27,084 nt of DNA, from the NCBI GenBank assembly GCA_964539395.1, contig CAZIIU010000041.1:1-27084 (forward strand). The letters are read 5' to 3'. The first letter of the stretch is position 1, and every line of letters begins with the position of its first letter. The position numbers and the translations under genes are program-made. Below are positions 1-7,865 of this stretch, in pieces. This DNA comes from M55B112 sp964539395 (GTDB lineage: Bacteria; Bacteroidota; Bacteroidia; Bacteroidales; GCA-2748055). Below the pieces are notes generated by a model. The model was not told the origin of the DNA. It worked only from the letters and a program-made list of their open reading frames with translations, and did no database searches.

Positions 1-170
1 TATATATCTGATTGTGAAATATTTGAAAAATTCAACTGTCAAACTCGGGAATTATCAGTGTTTTTCGGATGCTTACGTGTCAACGCCGCCGGTAACGTCC
101 ACCCATTTACTGTGTGCGGATCTGCCTGCCCGTCCAGGTCAGGGCACCTGAAGGGTAAAAGTCTATCGGG

Positions 171-680
171 TTACAATGTAAATACAACGGTGAATGTGTA
201 AAGCGAAAACCGGTCGTTGATCGGCATAAACGAATACTGCAGGTTATTTCCCGATGTTTTTGCCATCTCGATAAATCCCAGTCCGGCACCGCCCTTCAAT
301 GAAAACTTCCCATTGGTAATTGTCTGAAGATAGAGATTTTTCAGCTCCTTCCTTGATTTGTTGTTGACCAGTTCAATTCTGGTTTTTAACAGATCAATAT
401 CTTCATTGCGAACAGGGTTGGTAGTAACAAGGTGGATTGCTTCACTGTTTATAAGGATATTGAAGGTTGGAAGATATTCCGGCTGCTTTTCGACAAATGG
501 CTCGTAAACATCGTTGTATTTGCATACATTTTCAAGCGATTCAATCATTACGGTCAGAATCTTTTTATAAACGGCGAACCTGATTTCATGCTCCTGTGAG
601 ACATATTTAAATTTCGCCAGCAATGAGTCAATCGAGCTGAATGAGAGCAATCCGGTATGATTCAAAATGCTGTTGGTCAC
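171..680 (-). CDS. SiaB-like (DUF6272) GHKL-fold kinase family protein
   Basis: The 169-residue product resembles the SiaB/DUF6272 family. These are small proteins with a histidine-kinase-type ATPase fold; the characterised SiaB phosphorylates the SpoIIAA-like partner SiaC (DUF1987) in a signalling switch. What I see is an N-box-like stretch ESLENVCKYN in the first third and a G-box-like GGAGLGFIEMAK near residue 130-142, with no signal peptide or membrane segment, so it should be cytoplasmic. The start ATG at 680 gives a family-typical N-terminus. Transcription runs toward the window's left edge, so a partner such as a SiaC homologue could lie just outside; 1-170 holds nothing I can identify. 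The family call rests on motif memory, and whether it is an active kinase is inference. Confidence 0.7.
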   Translation of the reverse strand: MTNSILNHTGLLSFSSIDSLLAKFKYVSQEHEIRFAVYKKILTVMIESLENVCKYNDVYEPFVEKQPEYLPTFNILINSEAIHLVTTNPVRNEDIDLLKTRIELVNNKSRKELKNLYLQTITNGKFSLKGGAGLGFIEMAKTSGNNLQYSFMPINDRFSLYTFTVVFTL

Positions 681-724
681 AGGGCCCCGATTTATTTTTA
701 GAAGTACAATTTAAATAAAACTTT

Positions 725-1198
725 TTAATAAGTTTCATTTTCTGCTTCATATCCTGTATCAACTTCCAGATCAGGTTTTAAACTTGCTTCAACCGCGAGC
801 TGGTCACATCGCTCATTCTCCGGTATACTGGCGTGTCCCTTAACCCATATCAGCTCAATATTATAGCCCTGTCGTGCCTTCAAAAAGCGGGTCCAAAGAT
901 CGGCGTTCTTTTTTTTCCTGAAATCCTTCGCCTGCCAGTTCGTCAGCCATCCCTTGTTTACCGCGTCAACCACATACCTGGAATCGGAATAAATTTCTAC
1001 TTTCAGGTTTTTTCTTTTCAGTGTTTCCAGTCCGGTGATCACGGCCAGCAACTCCATCCGGTTATTGGTTGTCTGTCTGTACCCTCCTGAAAGCTCTTTC
1101 CTGTGTCCTTTGTAAAGCAGAACGACACCATAACCCCCTGGTCCCGGGTTCCCCCGTGCTGCGCCGTCGGTATATATTTTCACTGGGTCCTCCGCCAT
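725..1198 (-). CDS. rnhA: Ribonuclease HI
   Basis: RNase HI cleaves the RNA strand of RNA-DNA hybrids using two metal ions. The N-terminal TDGAARGNPGPGGYG motif, RMELLA, SDSRYV and the C-terminal NERCDQLA supply the four acidic active-site residues (D, E, D, D) in the expected order and spacing. From the ATG at 1198 the protein is 157 residues, the usual length for single-domain bacterial RNase HI. An upstream in-frame ATG at 1222 would add eight residues (MRGLYKNP) not typical of the family. Neither start has a Shine-Dalgarno sequence, so I prefer the internal one. It sits 44 bp upstream of the SiaB-like gene on the same strand and may be co-transcribed with it. Confidence 0.93.
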   Translation of the reverse strand: MAEDPVKIYTDGAARGNPGPGGYGVVLLYKGHRKELSGGYRQTTNNRMELLAVITGLETLKRKNLKVEIYSDSRYVVDAVNKGWLTNWQAKDFRKKKNADLWTRFLKARQGYNIELIWVKGHASIPENERCDQLAVEASLKPDLEVDTGYEAENETY

Positions 1199-1320
1199 GG
1201 GGTTTTTATATAAGCCACGCACAAAATCCCTGGGATTAAGTGCGTGTGATCATGATTTATACTCGGAAGGAACAATCATTCCTTTATTCTGGTTGTTAAC
1301 CCGGCATTTTCGGATTCCTG

Positions 1321-3477
1321 CTAGTATACAAGTGTCATCTCGTCAATAAGGTGTTTTGCACCGGCAAACTTATCGATTACAAAGAGCACGTACCTTATAT
1401 CGACGTTGATACACTTTTGTAATTCGGTTTCGAATGCCACATCGCCACTCATTGCCTCCCAGTTGCCATCGAAGGCCACGCCAATAAGTTCCCCTTTTCC
1501 GTTGATAACCGGGCTGCCAGAATTACCGCCGGTGATATCATTATTTGTGGTAAAACATACGTACATCTCTCCGTTTTCAGTATAGGGACCATAATCTTTC
1601 GTGTTGTAGAGCTCCTTGAGTTTAGGTGAGACGATGAACTCATAATTATCCGGATCCTCTTTCTCCATCACACCGGTCAGGGTGGTATAGTGAAGATACC
1701 GTACCGCATCACGCGGTTCATAGTCACCCACTGTTCCGTATGTCAGACGAATGCTGGAATTGGCGTCAGGATAAAAATCTCTTTCGGGATACATTTCGAT
1801 CCTCCCTTTCATATAGAGGCGCTTTCCTTCATCAATTTTGTCATTCTGACTTAACATGGCTCCCCGCATCTCACCAAATTTATCGAAAAAGCTCTTTGCG
1901 GCAGAATAGGAAGGATCTTTCTCAAGTTTTTTCAGACTGGGATCTTCCATAAATGCAATGAAGCGCTCCTGGTCGGTTACGATCGATTTTGCGAAATATT
2001 TGTCGACATATTTGGATGCATTTCCCTTATACCTGGTTTTCACCTCCCTCACAAATTCCGGAAGGTATGCCGGATCCAGGTCCTCTAAAAGCAGTTCTAT
2101 CATTGCTGTCATCACTTTCCTGTCGGTTTCCGGATTGTAATCCTTGTAAAAATCTTCAGATTTCTCAATCAACGCATTCCTGATTTCTGAGATTGCCTCT
2201 TCACTTGCGTTTTCGTCGCTCAGCACCTGGTGAAGCTCCCTGAGATTGAACCCGGCATTTACTGATTCCATGCCAAGATAAATACATTCGAGCAGGTATT
2301 GCCACGCTGATGCGTGATCCAGGCTAGCTGCCACTCCTTCCTTAATCATATTAAGTGCTTCGCCGTACTCCTCCTGCCGTGCACTATTGCTGTTAACCCA
2401 ATTCATGAAGGCCTCTTCCTCAGCCTGTTTCTCTGAAACCACTCCTAGTTCTTTCAAACCCTTCGACTGTCCGATGGAATACTTCCAGTAATTGCTCGAA
2501 CGGGAATATTTTGAAGCATACTGTATACGCACATTTGGATCGGCCTGCATGTCTGCCATGATGATATTCTGCTTAAGACCCCAGATCTTTATCCTGTTTG
2601 GATGGTCAACGTCGAGAAGACGCTGGACCTCCCATGAAGTCATGTACCGTGTGGTACTTCCCGGGAAACCGAGTACCATGGCAAAATCATCTTTCTTATA
2701 CCCTTTCAGTGAAATCGGAAGATAATGTTTCGGATTCAGTGGTATATTGTCCGGGCTGTAATCGGCGGGTTTTCCATCCGGACCGGTATATACACGGAAG
2801 AGGGCAAAATCGCCCGTATGGCGGGGCCACATCCAGTTGTCTGTATCAGCACCAAATTTACCGATCGATTCGGGAGGAGAACCTACGAGCCGCACATCTC
2901 GGAAGGTCTCAAGCACAAACAGGAAGTACCTGGTCCCTTCGAAAACCGGTCGTACCTGCGCCTCATAATGCGTTCCCTCGATAGCCTCTTTTCGGATCTT
3001 GCCTGTAACAGTGCGCATTGTGGCAGCATGTTCTGCAGGATCCTCCACGTCTATTAGAGCTTCCGTTATCTGGTCGGTCACCTCCTCCATCCTTACAAGA
3101 AAAGATACGGTTTTACCCTCATTGGGGAGTTCCTCCTCTTTTGTCATGGCCCAGAAGCCATTCCTGAGGTAGTCGTTTTTCAGGCTGCTGTGATATTGAA
3201 TATCGCCATATGCGCAGTGGTGATTGGTAAGCAGAAGTCCTTCACCGGATATGAGTTCGGCCGTACAGCTACCATAGTTAAGGGCCCCGATTGCATCCTT
3301 CAGGCTGGCATTGTTCACGCTGTAGATCTGTTCGGCTGTAAGTTCCAGTCCCATCTCCTTCATCTCCTCCATGTTTATTTGCCTGAGCAGACTGAGGAGC
3401 CACATTCCTTCATCGGCGCGCAGTTTCATCTGGAACACAAGCAGGAATGCAAATAAAATAGCTAGAATCCTTTTCAT
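1321..3477 (-). CDS. S46 family dipeptidyl-peptidase, DPP7-like
   Basis: Secreted serine exopeptidase that removes dipeptides from peptide N-termini. Family S46 is common in asaccharolytic and protein-degrading Bacteroidota. The 718-residue length is typical. A Sec signal peptide covers about residues 1-21. The chymotrypsin-like triad is visible: His87 in TNHHCAYG, Asp223 in WPRHTGDFALF and Ser653 in GGNSGSPV. Specificity in the family is set by the residue 18 positions after the catalytic Ser: Gly in DPP7 (hydrophobic P1) and Arg in DPP11 (Asp/Glu P1). Here it is Gly671 (FDGNWE), so I infer DPP7-like specificity. A periplasmic or outer-membrane-associated location is expected. It is followed by 122 bp before rnhA and preceded by a 346-bp non-coding stretch. 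Confidence 0.93.
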   Translation of the reverse strand: MKRILAILFAFLLVFQMKLRADEGMWLLSLLRQINMEEMKEMGLELTAEQIYSVNNASLKDAIGALNYGSCTAELISGEGLLLTNHHCAYGDIQYHSSLKNDYLRNGFWAMTKEEELPNEGKTVSFLVRMEEVTDQITEALIDVEDPAEHAATMRTVTGKIRKEAIEGTHYEAQVRPVFEGTRYFLFVLETFRDVRLVGSPPESIGKFGADTDNWMWPRHTGDFALFRVYTGPDGKPADYSPDNIPLNPKHYLPISLKGYKKDDFAMVLGFPGSTTRYMTSWEVQRLLDVDHPNRIKIWGLKQNIIMADMQADPNVRIQYASKYSRSSNYWKYSIGQSKGLKELGVVSEKQAEEEAFMNWVNSNSARQEEYGEALNMIKEGVAASLDHASAWQYLLECIYLGMESVNAGFNLRELHQVLSDENASEEAISEIRNALIEKSEDFYKDYNPETDRKVMTAMIELLLEDLDPAYLPEFVREVKTRYKGNASKYVDKYFAKSIVTDQERFIAFMEDPSLKKLEKDPSYSAAKSFFDKFGEMRGAMLSQNDKIDEGKRLYMKGRIEMYPERDFYPDANSSIRLTYGTVGDYEPRDAVRYLHYTTLTGVMEKEDPDNYEFIVSPKLKELYNTKDYGPYTENGEMYVCFTTNNDITGGNSGSPVINGKGELIGVAFDGNWEAMSGDVAFETELQKCINVDIRYVLFVIDKFAGAKHLIDEMTLVY

Positions 3478-3608
3478 CTTTTAAATTTTAATTTACTGAA
3501 GCTGACACATTCACCTCCAGTAACCTGTTAATTAAACATCCACTATAACTGATAGGCTATAAGATGGTTAACGCAAATTATTGGGAATATGTTCGATAAT
3601 AGTCACGG

Positions 3609-3616
3609 CAAATTTA
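3609..3616 (-). promoter_or_regulatory. Possible Bacteroidota -7 element (TAAATTTG) for the S46 gene
   Basis: Read on the minus strand this is TAAATTTG, an exact match to the Bacteroidota -7 consensus TAnnTTTG, about 130 bp before the S46 start. No TTTG -33 element sits at the ideal 19-21 bp spacing (the nearest CAAA on the plus strand is at 3626), and AT-rich sequence matches by chance, so this is weak. Confidence 0.25.
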
Positions 3617-3706
3617 CGCGAAATACAAATATTAAAAAAAGAATCGGATTTCTGCATCATCATGCTGAACAATATGAGTGAGACTATAATCGGGGGATCG
3701 AAAATA

Positions 3707-3826
3707 TGAAAGACCAGGAGGCTGAGGAGTGGAGGTTTGAAGGGCAGGGAGCAGAGGGGTAGAAAATTGAAGGGCAGGGGTCAGAGGGATGGATAATTGA
3801 AGGGCAGGGAATTGAGGAGTGGGTTA
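3707..3826. repeat. 30-bp G-rich tandem repeat, about four units
   Basis: Three clear 30-bp units begin at 3737, 3767 and 3797, each opening with TTGAAGGGCAGGG. A more degraded fourth copy precedes them from about 3707. The last unit ends in the TAA stop of rnhB (3824-3826 read on the minus strand), so the repeat directly abuts that gene. Each unit carries two or three G-runs on the plus strand (GGG-CA-GGGG-TCAGA-GGG in unit 2). It fills part of the 346-bp non-coding gap 3478-3823; the rest of that gap is AT-rich with no ORF I believe. Confidence 0.8.
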
Positions 3827-4423
3827 AAACGATAATTCCATCTGGGTGTAGTCATGTCGGAATGACCTTCTGTGGTGTGGTGACAATCCATACCTGCCGA
3901 TCGCTTCCCGGTGTTTGAGGGTAGGGTATCCCTTGTTCCTGTCCCAGCCATAGTGCGGGTATTCCCGGCCGATCTTTCGCATATAGTTATCGCGGTAGGT
4001 TTTTGCCAGGACCGATGCTGCAGCGATGGACATATATTTTGCGTCACCTTTGACGATGCAATGAAACGGTATCCCCCGGTATGGCCTGAACCTGTTTCCG
4101 TCAACGAGAATCTGCCCGGGGACCGTACCGAGCATTTCAAGGGCCCTGTGCATTGCGAGAATCGAAGCATGAAGAATATTGATCCGGTCGATCTCCATGG
4201 GTTCAGCCCATGCAACAGCAAATGCCACTGCCTGCTTTTCAATCATGATGCGAAGTCTTTCCCTTTTACCAGACGATAGTAATTTCGAATCATTCAATCC
4301 ATTAATTCCGCGGAAAGGGGAGAGAATTACTGCAGCTGCAAAAACCGGACCGGCCAGGCAGCCCCTGCCTGCTTCATCGCATCCGGCTTCAACAATTCCC
4401 TCTGTCAGATATCGTTTAAGCAT
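3824..4423 (-). CDS. rnhB: Ribonuclease HII
   Basis: RNase HII removes ribonucleotides misincorporated in DNA and RNA primers in the cytoplasm. The 199-residue protein has the hallmark CDEAGRGCLAGPV (Asp16, Glu17), then NDSKLLS, ILVDGN (Asp108) and KGDAKYMSIAAASVLAKTYRD (written as two blocks: KGDAKYM and IAAASVLAKTYRD), giving the acidic catalytic set. Length and motif order match the stand-alone bacterial enzyme. Its start overlaps the end of the upstream glycosyltransferase gene by 8 bp, suggesting translational coupling. The stop codon lies inside the last unit of a G-rich 30-bp tandem repeat, so the C-terminal edge may have drifted with repeat insertion. Confidence 0.95.
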   Translation of the reverse strand: MLKRYLTEGIVEAGCDEAGRGCLAGPVFAAAVILSPFRGINGLNDSKLLSSGKRERLRIMIEKQAVAFAVAWAEPMEIDRINILHASILAMHRALEMLGTVPGQILVDGNRFRPYRGIPFHCIVKGDAKYMSIAAASVLAKTYRDNYMRKIGREYPHYGWDRNKGYPTLKHREAIGRYGLSPHHRRSFRHDYTQMELSF

Positions 4424-5549
4424 TCCTGTTCAGTACCACTTCGATGGTGTTCCAAAGTTCATTTGCTGTATTGTCCCAACTGTATAGTCTCTGCCGTTTC
4501 CTCCCTTTTTTTATCAGCTCTTCGCGTAACCCCTGCTCCTTTACGATCCTCACCATACCGTCCCTGATGCTGCCCGGACTTTCAGGTTCTGCATAGATGG
4601 CAGCATCTCCGGCGATCTCGGGAAGACTGGTAACATTGGATGTGAGAATCGGTATATCGCATTTCATTGCTTCAACGAGCGGAATACCGAACCCTTCAAA
4701 GAACGGTACAAAGGTTAGTGCCCATGCGGCAGCCATAACATCACTGAGATCGTCCGAAGACAGACGACCGGTGAATATCACGTCACTATTGAACTTCATC
4801 ATCTCAAGTTGCTCCTCCGTTGTCCTGGTCAGAAACGACTTTTTTCCAACAATCATAAGTTTGAACGGGGGCTTATGCTCCTCCCGGAAGAGTTCGAATG
4901 CCCTCAGCAGATTCCTGATGTTTTTCCTGGGATGGATATTCCCCACGAAAATAAAGTATGGAGCCCCTGCAGAGAATTTATCACGAACAGTTTGAATTTT
5001 TTCAGGGGCAGCAGGTGTAAACTTATCACTTGCCCCATTATATATAAGATCGATTTTCTCCTCGTTAATTCCGTAAGTGTTGATAATGTCGCGCCTGGAA
5101 TATTCGGAAACCGTGGCAAGGCGGGTTGCGGTACGGGCGTATCGGGGATAAAAAAACCTGAAATATCTCCTGGTGAGCCATGGCAAATCCATGGGCCGAT
5201 GCTCGAAATTAATATCATGTATTACGGAACACGAGGGGACATCCGAACGCAGGCTGATGAAACCGTCTGTAGAGAGGAACAGATCTGCACCAAGATCTTT
5301 CAGCAACTTAGGAACCCTCCATTCAAACCAGAGGTACCAGAGAAATGGATGACGGGCCGGAGGACCTAGAACAACAGCCTCTACATTATCTGAAAAAATC
5401 AACTCTTCCTGATACGGCCTGTCGAAAATAAAACAGAAAGTGTGTTCAGGATGCGCCTTCACAATCCTCCGGAGCGTCTCAAAGGTAAACCATCCGATCC
5501 CATCCAGTTTCCCCGGAATTAACAAGCGAGTATTCACCGCAATCTTCAT
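4416..5549 (-). CDS. Glycosyltransferase family 4 (GT-B fold)
   Basis: A 377-residue retaining glycosyltransferase of the GT4/Glycos_transf_1 type, which transfers a sugar from a nucleotide-sugar donor to a glycan or lipid acceptor at the cytoplasmic face. The donor-site features are FVGNIHPRKN at about residue 201 and the E-x7-E motif Glu285-Glu293 in EGFGIPLVEAMK, followed by TSLPEIAGDAA. The N-terminal half is the acceptor domain (HDINFEHRP about 111-119). No signal peptide or transmembrane helix is present. It overlaps rnhB by 8 bp and faces a long non-coding region upstream, so it probably begins that two-gene unit. The acceptor cannot be told from sequence; no other surface-polysaccharide gene is adjacent. 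Confidence 0.88.
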   Translation of the reverse strand: MKIAVNTRLLIPGKLDGIGWFTFETLRRIVKAHPEHTFCFIFDRPYQEELIFSDNVEAVVLGPPARHPFLWYLWFEWRVPKLLKDLGADLFLSTDGFISLRSDVPSCSVIHDINFEHRPMDLPWLTRRYFRFFYPRYARTATRLATVSEYSRRDIINTYGINEEKIDLIYNGASDKFTPAAPEKIQTVRDKFSAGAPYFIFVGNIHPRKNIRNLLRAFELFREEHKPPFKLMIVGKKSFLTRTTEEQLEMMKFNSDVIFTGRLSSDDLSDVMAAAWALTFVPFFEGFGIPLVEAMKCDIPILTSNVTSLPEIAGDAAIYAEPESPGSIRDGMVRIVKEQGLREELIKKGRKRQRLYSWDNTANELWNTIEVVLNRNA

Positions 5550-5726
5550 CCCTTTCCTTTCTGTAACCTGTGTAAAAAATTATGGGGCGAACTTATTACA
5601 TTTGTATTGAAATAAAAAAAATATTTGACCGGCAAAGATTGCGCATTGATTAATCTGGTTATGCTTTAGCAGGTACATACTCTCCAGTGTTATCTCCATT
5701 ATCTGATTAATCATCCCTGGTATTAC

Positions 5727-5821
5727 ACAGTTCCTCTGGTATTCAACAGTTCCTCTGGTAACTAACAGTTCTTCTGGTAACTCGCATTTCCTCTGGCTTT
5801 CAACAGTTCCGCTCGGTCATC
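5727..5821. repeat. 19-bp tandem repeat, five units
   Basis: Five consecutive 19-bp units start at 5727, 5746, 5765, 5784 and 5803. The first is ACAGTTCCTCTGGTATTCA. The second and third differ from it at a few positions, and the fourth and fifth are more diverged. A further weak half-unit (CCCTGGTATTAC) precedes the array at about 5715-5726. The 19-bp period is not a multiple of three and no ORF spans it, so it is a non-coding array; its role is unknown. Confidence 0.85.
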
Positions 5822-5910
5822 GACTCCCGGTCATTGAACGATTCAATGCGATCAATATGATTTAAGATTACTCCGTGCCAGGTCAGTTTTGATGAAACTG
5901 ACACTCAAAT

Positions 5911-5927
5911 ATGTGAATAATTCACAT
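5911..5927. promoter_or_regulatory. Perfect 17-bp palindrome, candidate operator
   Basis: ATGTGAATAATTCACAT is an exact inverted repeat with 8-bp arms around a single central base, about 190 bp upstream of the ribbon-helix-helix-like gene. It resembles a TGTGA/TCACA dimeric operator but with a 5-bp rather than the 6-bp CRP spacing. Use as an operator, for example by the adjacent small DNA-binding protein, is inference. Confidence 0.4.
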
Positions 5928-6120
5928 TTACATACATATATACAGAATAATATTAATATATATATCAGATAAAGAGAAATATAAGATAGTATTTATAGCA
6001 TATATTACCCTTATAAAAAAATGCTAATATTAGTATTATGTTAGAATCTTGTTAATTGTTTCACTGGACGGAACAGTAAAGAAGTACAAACAATCAGTAT
6101 TTTTAAGCATTAAAAACTAC

Positions 6121-6357
6121 ATGATGCCGGTAAAAAAAGGAATTCGCGATGCAACGATGATCAGGAAAAATGTCGCTACTATCAGGTTCAACCAGAAAGA
6201 GAAAGAGGTTCTGGACCACTTTTGCAGGAAGTACAAGGTTGCCAATAAAGCCAAATTTATGAGGGAAACTATCATGACGGAGATATTGAAAAGGTTTGAC
6301 GAGGACTATCCCACATTATTTGAAGTTGAGAAGCCGAACCTGTTCAACCAGGGATAG
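6121..6357 (+). CDS. Small ribbon-helix-helix-like protein
   Basis: A short basic protein of 78 residues from the ATG at 6121. The reading frame is open upstream to a TTG at 6049, but those extra residues look non-conserved and the ATG-ATG pair at 6121/6124 is a better start. The pattern fits a ribbon-helix-helix DNA-binding fold: a short strand (NVATIRFN), a first helix (QKEKEVLDHFCRKYKV) and a second helix (NKAKFMRETIMTEILKRF). Such proteins act as repressors, antitoxins or relaxosome accessory factors. It is the only plus-strand gene in the first 18 kb and no toxin or relaxase lies next to it. I do not recognise a named family; the function is unknown. Confidence 0.6.
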   Translation: MMPVKKGIRDATMIRKNVATIRFNQKEKEVLDHFCRKYKVANKAKFMRETIMTEILKRFDEDYPTLFEVEKPNLFNQG

Positions 6358-6519
6358 CATGTATTAATGATCCGCATGATTCCGGCGAGTTATATAACCG
6401 GTTGGGACAGATACGCAAATATTGTTATGCAGATTGATATCAATGGTCCGTTGTGAAAATAAGATTCCCTTATCTTATCTGATGATCATATGCTGAATAG
6501 CTGAAGAGAGAGCAGTGTC

Positions 6520-7518
6520 TCAGATAATTTCGAGTGAGTAAATAATTGCCTCAAGTTGTCTGATCTTAATCCTCTTTTTTTGGTTTGGATAATATACATA
6601 ACCTTCCACAGTAATGATTCGCTGCCGCTTCTGGTCATAAACGGAGTGGCTCACAAAAGGGCCTCCCATAAAACCACCTTCAAGATCCCACAATCCACGG
6701 ATCTCAACAATGGGTAGTCCGTCTCTTTGCAGATCATAAATTATGGGTGGATACATCATGGATGTCTTCATGTATGAAACATCATCATGACCCTTTACAA
6801 ATTTTTTGGTAAACATATTTCTTTGCGCCAGAAGCTTGTCCGACTGCAGATCATCCTCACCGGAAGAGGGATATTCATACACATGGATCACCTGTGAATA
6901 ATCGGGGGTTTCTATTGATACTGAACTGTAGCTGTCTGTAGACAGGTCTACGTTATACCCCCTGGGAATTGCGAGCCTGATATGGTGATTTTGAGCCATC
7001 AGCTTTTGAATCTCCAGGTCCTTTGATGCTGCATAGCTTTCAGTAAGACGCTGACGGTCATACTGAACAAGGAAATTCTGTATCCTGTTTGCATTTGATT
7101 CAATCAGCTCTTTTAGTTCTTCGATACCTCCTGCTTCGATCTGCACCATGATCTGGGGACTTGCCCAAACATTTTTCCGGTATTTCACTGATGCTTCACC
7201 AACTGTTTCACCAATGGTAACCAGGACAATTGACCGGTGGAACTTAAACATGTTATCGAATGAGCCTGAAGTTATCTGTGTCACATCAAATAGGGGTTCA
7301 CTCTGTGGTAATCCAGGAAACTCCTCTTTCAGTATATCTTTCAACAATTCACCGGTTGGACCATCCCAGATATATTTATCTACAACGATAAGGACTTCAC
7401 CGGCCCCGCCGGTAATATTGGGCAGAACCCGGCCGTTTTCAGGTCCCGGCTTTATTGTGGTATCGCAACCTGCTATGAACAACAAGGTTACAAAGATTGT
7501 CAGTATTCTGTGAACCAT
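6520..7518 (-). CDS. DUF4837 family lipoprotein
   Basis: A 332-residue protein with an N-terminal lipoprotein signal: hydrophobic segment about residues 4-15 and lipobox IAGC with Cys18, so it should be lipid-anchored in the envelope. The body matches my recollection of DUF4837, a Bacteroidota-restricted family of unknown function (GEVLIVVDKYIWDGP near residue 40; QRIITVEGYVYYPNQKKR near the end). A strong terminator (7574-7609) separates it from tatA upstream, so it probably has its own promoter in the 55-110 bp before its start, although I see no TAnnTTTG there. Function cannot be stated. Confidence 0.8.
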   Translation of the reverse strand: MVHRILTIFVTLLFIAGCDTTIKPGPENGRVLPNITGGAGEVLIVVDKYIWDGPTGELLKDILKEEFPGLPQSEPLFDVTQITSGSFDNMFKFHRSIVLVTIGETVGEASVKYRKNVWASPQIMVQIEAGGIEELKELIESNANRIQNFLVQYDRQRLTESYAASKDLEIQKLMAQNHHIRLAIPRGYNVDLSTDSYSSVSIETPDYSQVIHVYEYPSSGEDDLQSDKLLAQRNMFTKKFVKGHDDVSYMKTSMMYPPIIYDLQRDGLPIVEIRGLWDLEGGFMGGPFVSHSVYDQKRQRIITVEGYVYYPNQKKRIKIRQLEAIIYSLEII

Positions 7519-7573
7519 GTCTGCTGAATGATTTGGTTGTATGGTTATAACGTCATTTCAGGACAGATAGTAT

Positions 7574-7609
7574 AAAAAAAACCTGTTCTGCAATGAAACA
7601 GAAACAGGT
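7574..7609 (-). terminator. Rho-independent terminator after tatA
   Basis: On the minus strand, an 11/10-nt stem (ACCTGTTTCTG pairing with CAGAACAGGT, one bulged base) with an 8-nt loop is followed at once by eight T residues. It lies 20 bp downstream of the tatA stop and ends that transcript before the DUF4837 gene. Confidence 0.88.
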
Positions 7610-7629
7610 CAGATGATTACTTTCAGGAA

Positions 7630-7842
7630 TTATAGGTTTTTTCCCTTAATTTTTTTTTTTTCATCTTCTTCGGGGTCATTATCACCATCATCGCTGGTGG
7701 CTTTTTTGAACTCCCTCATGCCCTGACCGATTCCACGCATAAGTTCTGGAATCTTCCTTCCCCCAAACAGTAACAAAATCGCTATAACGACCAGGAGTAT
7801 CTGCGACCAACCCGGCATTCCCAGTAAAACGTAAGCTTCCAT
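7630..7842 (-). CDS. tatA: Sec-independent translocase subunit TatA
   Basis: A 70-residue TatA/E-type protein that oligomerises in the inner membrane to form the pore of the twin-arginine export system. It has the diagnostic order: short periplasmic N-terminus, one transmembrane helix (about residues 13-27), FGGRKIPELMRGIG hinge and amphipathic helix, then a charged acidic/lysine tail. The tail is encoded partly by an uninterrupted run of twelve A residues (7650-7661, minus strand), a slippage-prone site; a one-base change would alter only the last few residues. It lies 86 bp downstream of rseP's stop. A plausible client in this window is the Tat-signal-bearing small subunit at 14715-15263. 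No tatC is present here. Confidence 0.95.
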   Translation of the reverse strand: MEAYVLLGMPGWSQILLVVIAILLLFGGRKIPELMRGIGQGMREFKKATSDDGDNDPEEDEKKKIKGKNL

Positions 7843-7865
7843 AGTTATTTGTTTTTAATGAATTA

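Larger units (their letters stand above)
5550..6120. other. Non-coding region with repeat, palindrome and AT-rich tract
   Basis: This 571-bp gap between the minus-strand glycosyltransferase and the plus-strand small gene has no convincing ORF in any frame. It holds a 19-bp tandem repeat (5727-5821), a perfect 17-bp palindrome (5911-5927) and a very AT-rich tract (about 5930-6050) that must include the promoter of the small gene. No tRNA-like or riboswitch-like fold was recognised by eye. Confidence 0.6.

Noticed and set aside
3781..4242. 153-residue minus-strand ORF overlapping rnhB in another frame
   Set aside because: It is a shadow of RNase HII and its end runs into the G-rich tandem repeat; no domain is recognisable.
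5911..5927. Canonical CRP site
   Set aside because: The arms match TGTGA/TCACA but the spacer is 5 bp instead of 6, and no Crp-family gene or dependent promoter is evident, so I list it only as a generic palindrome.
6049..6120. N-terminal extension of the small plus-strand gene from a TTG codon
   Set aside because: The added 24 residues look non-conserved and AT-driven; the ATG pair at 6121/6124 gives a better start and the fold pattern lies entirely after it.
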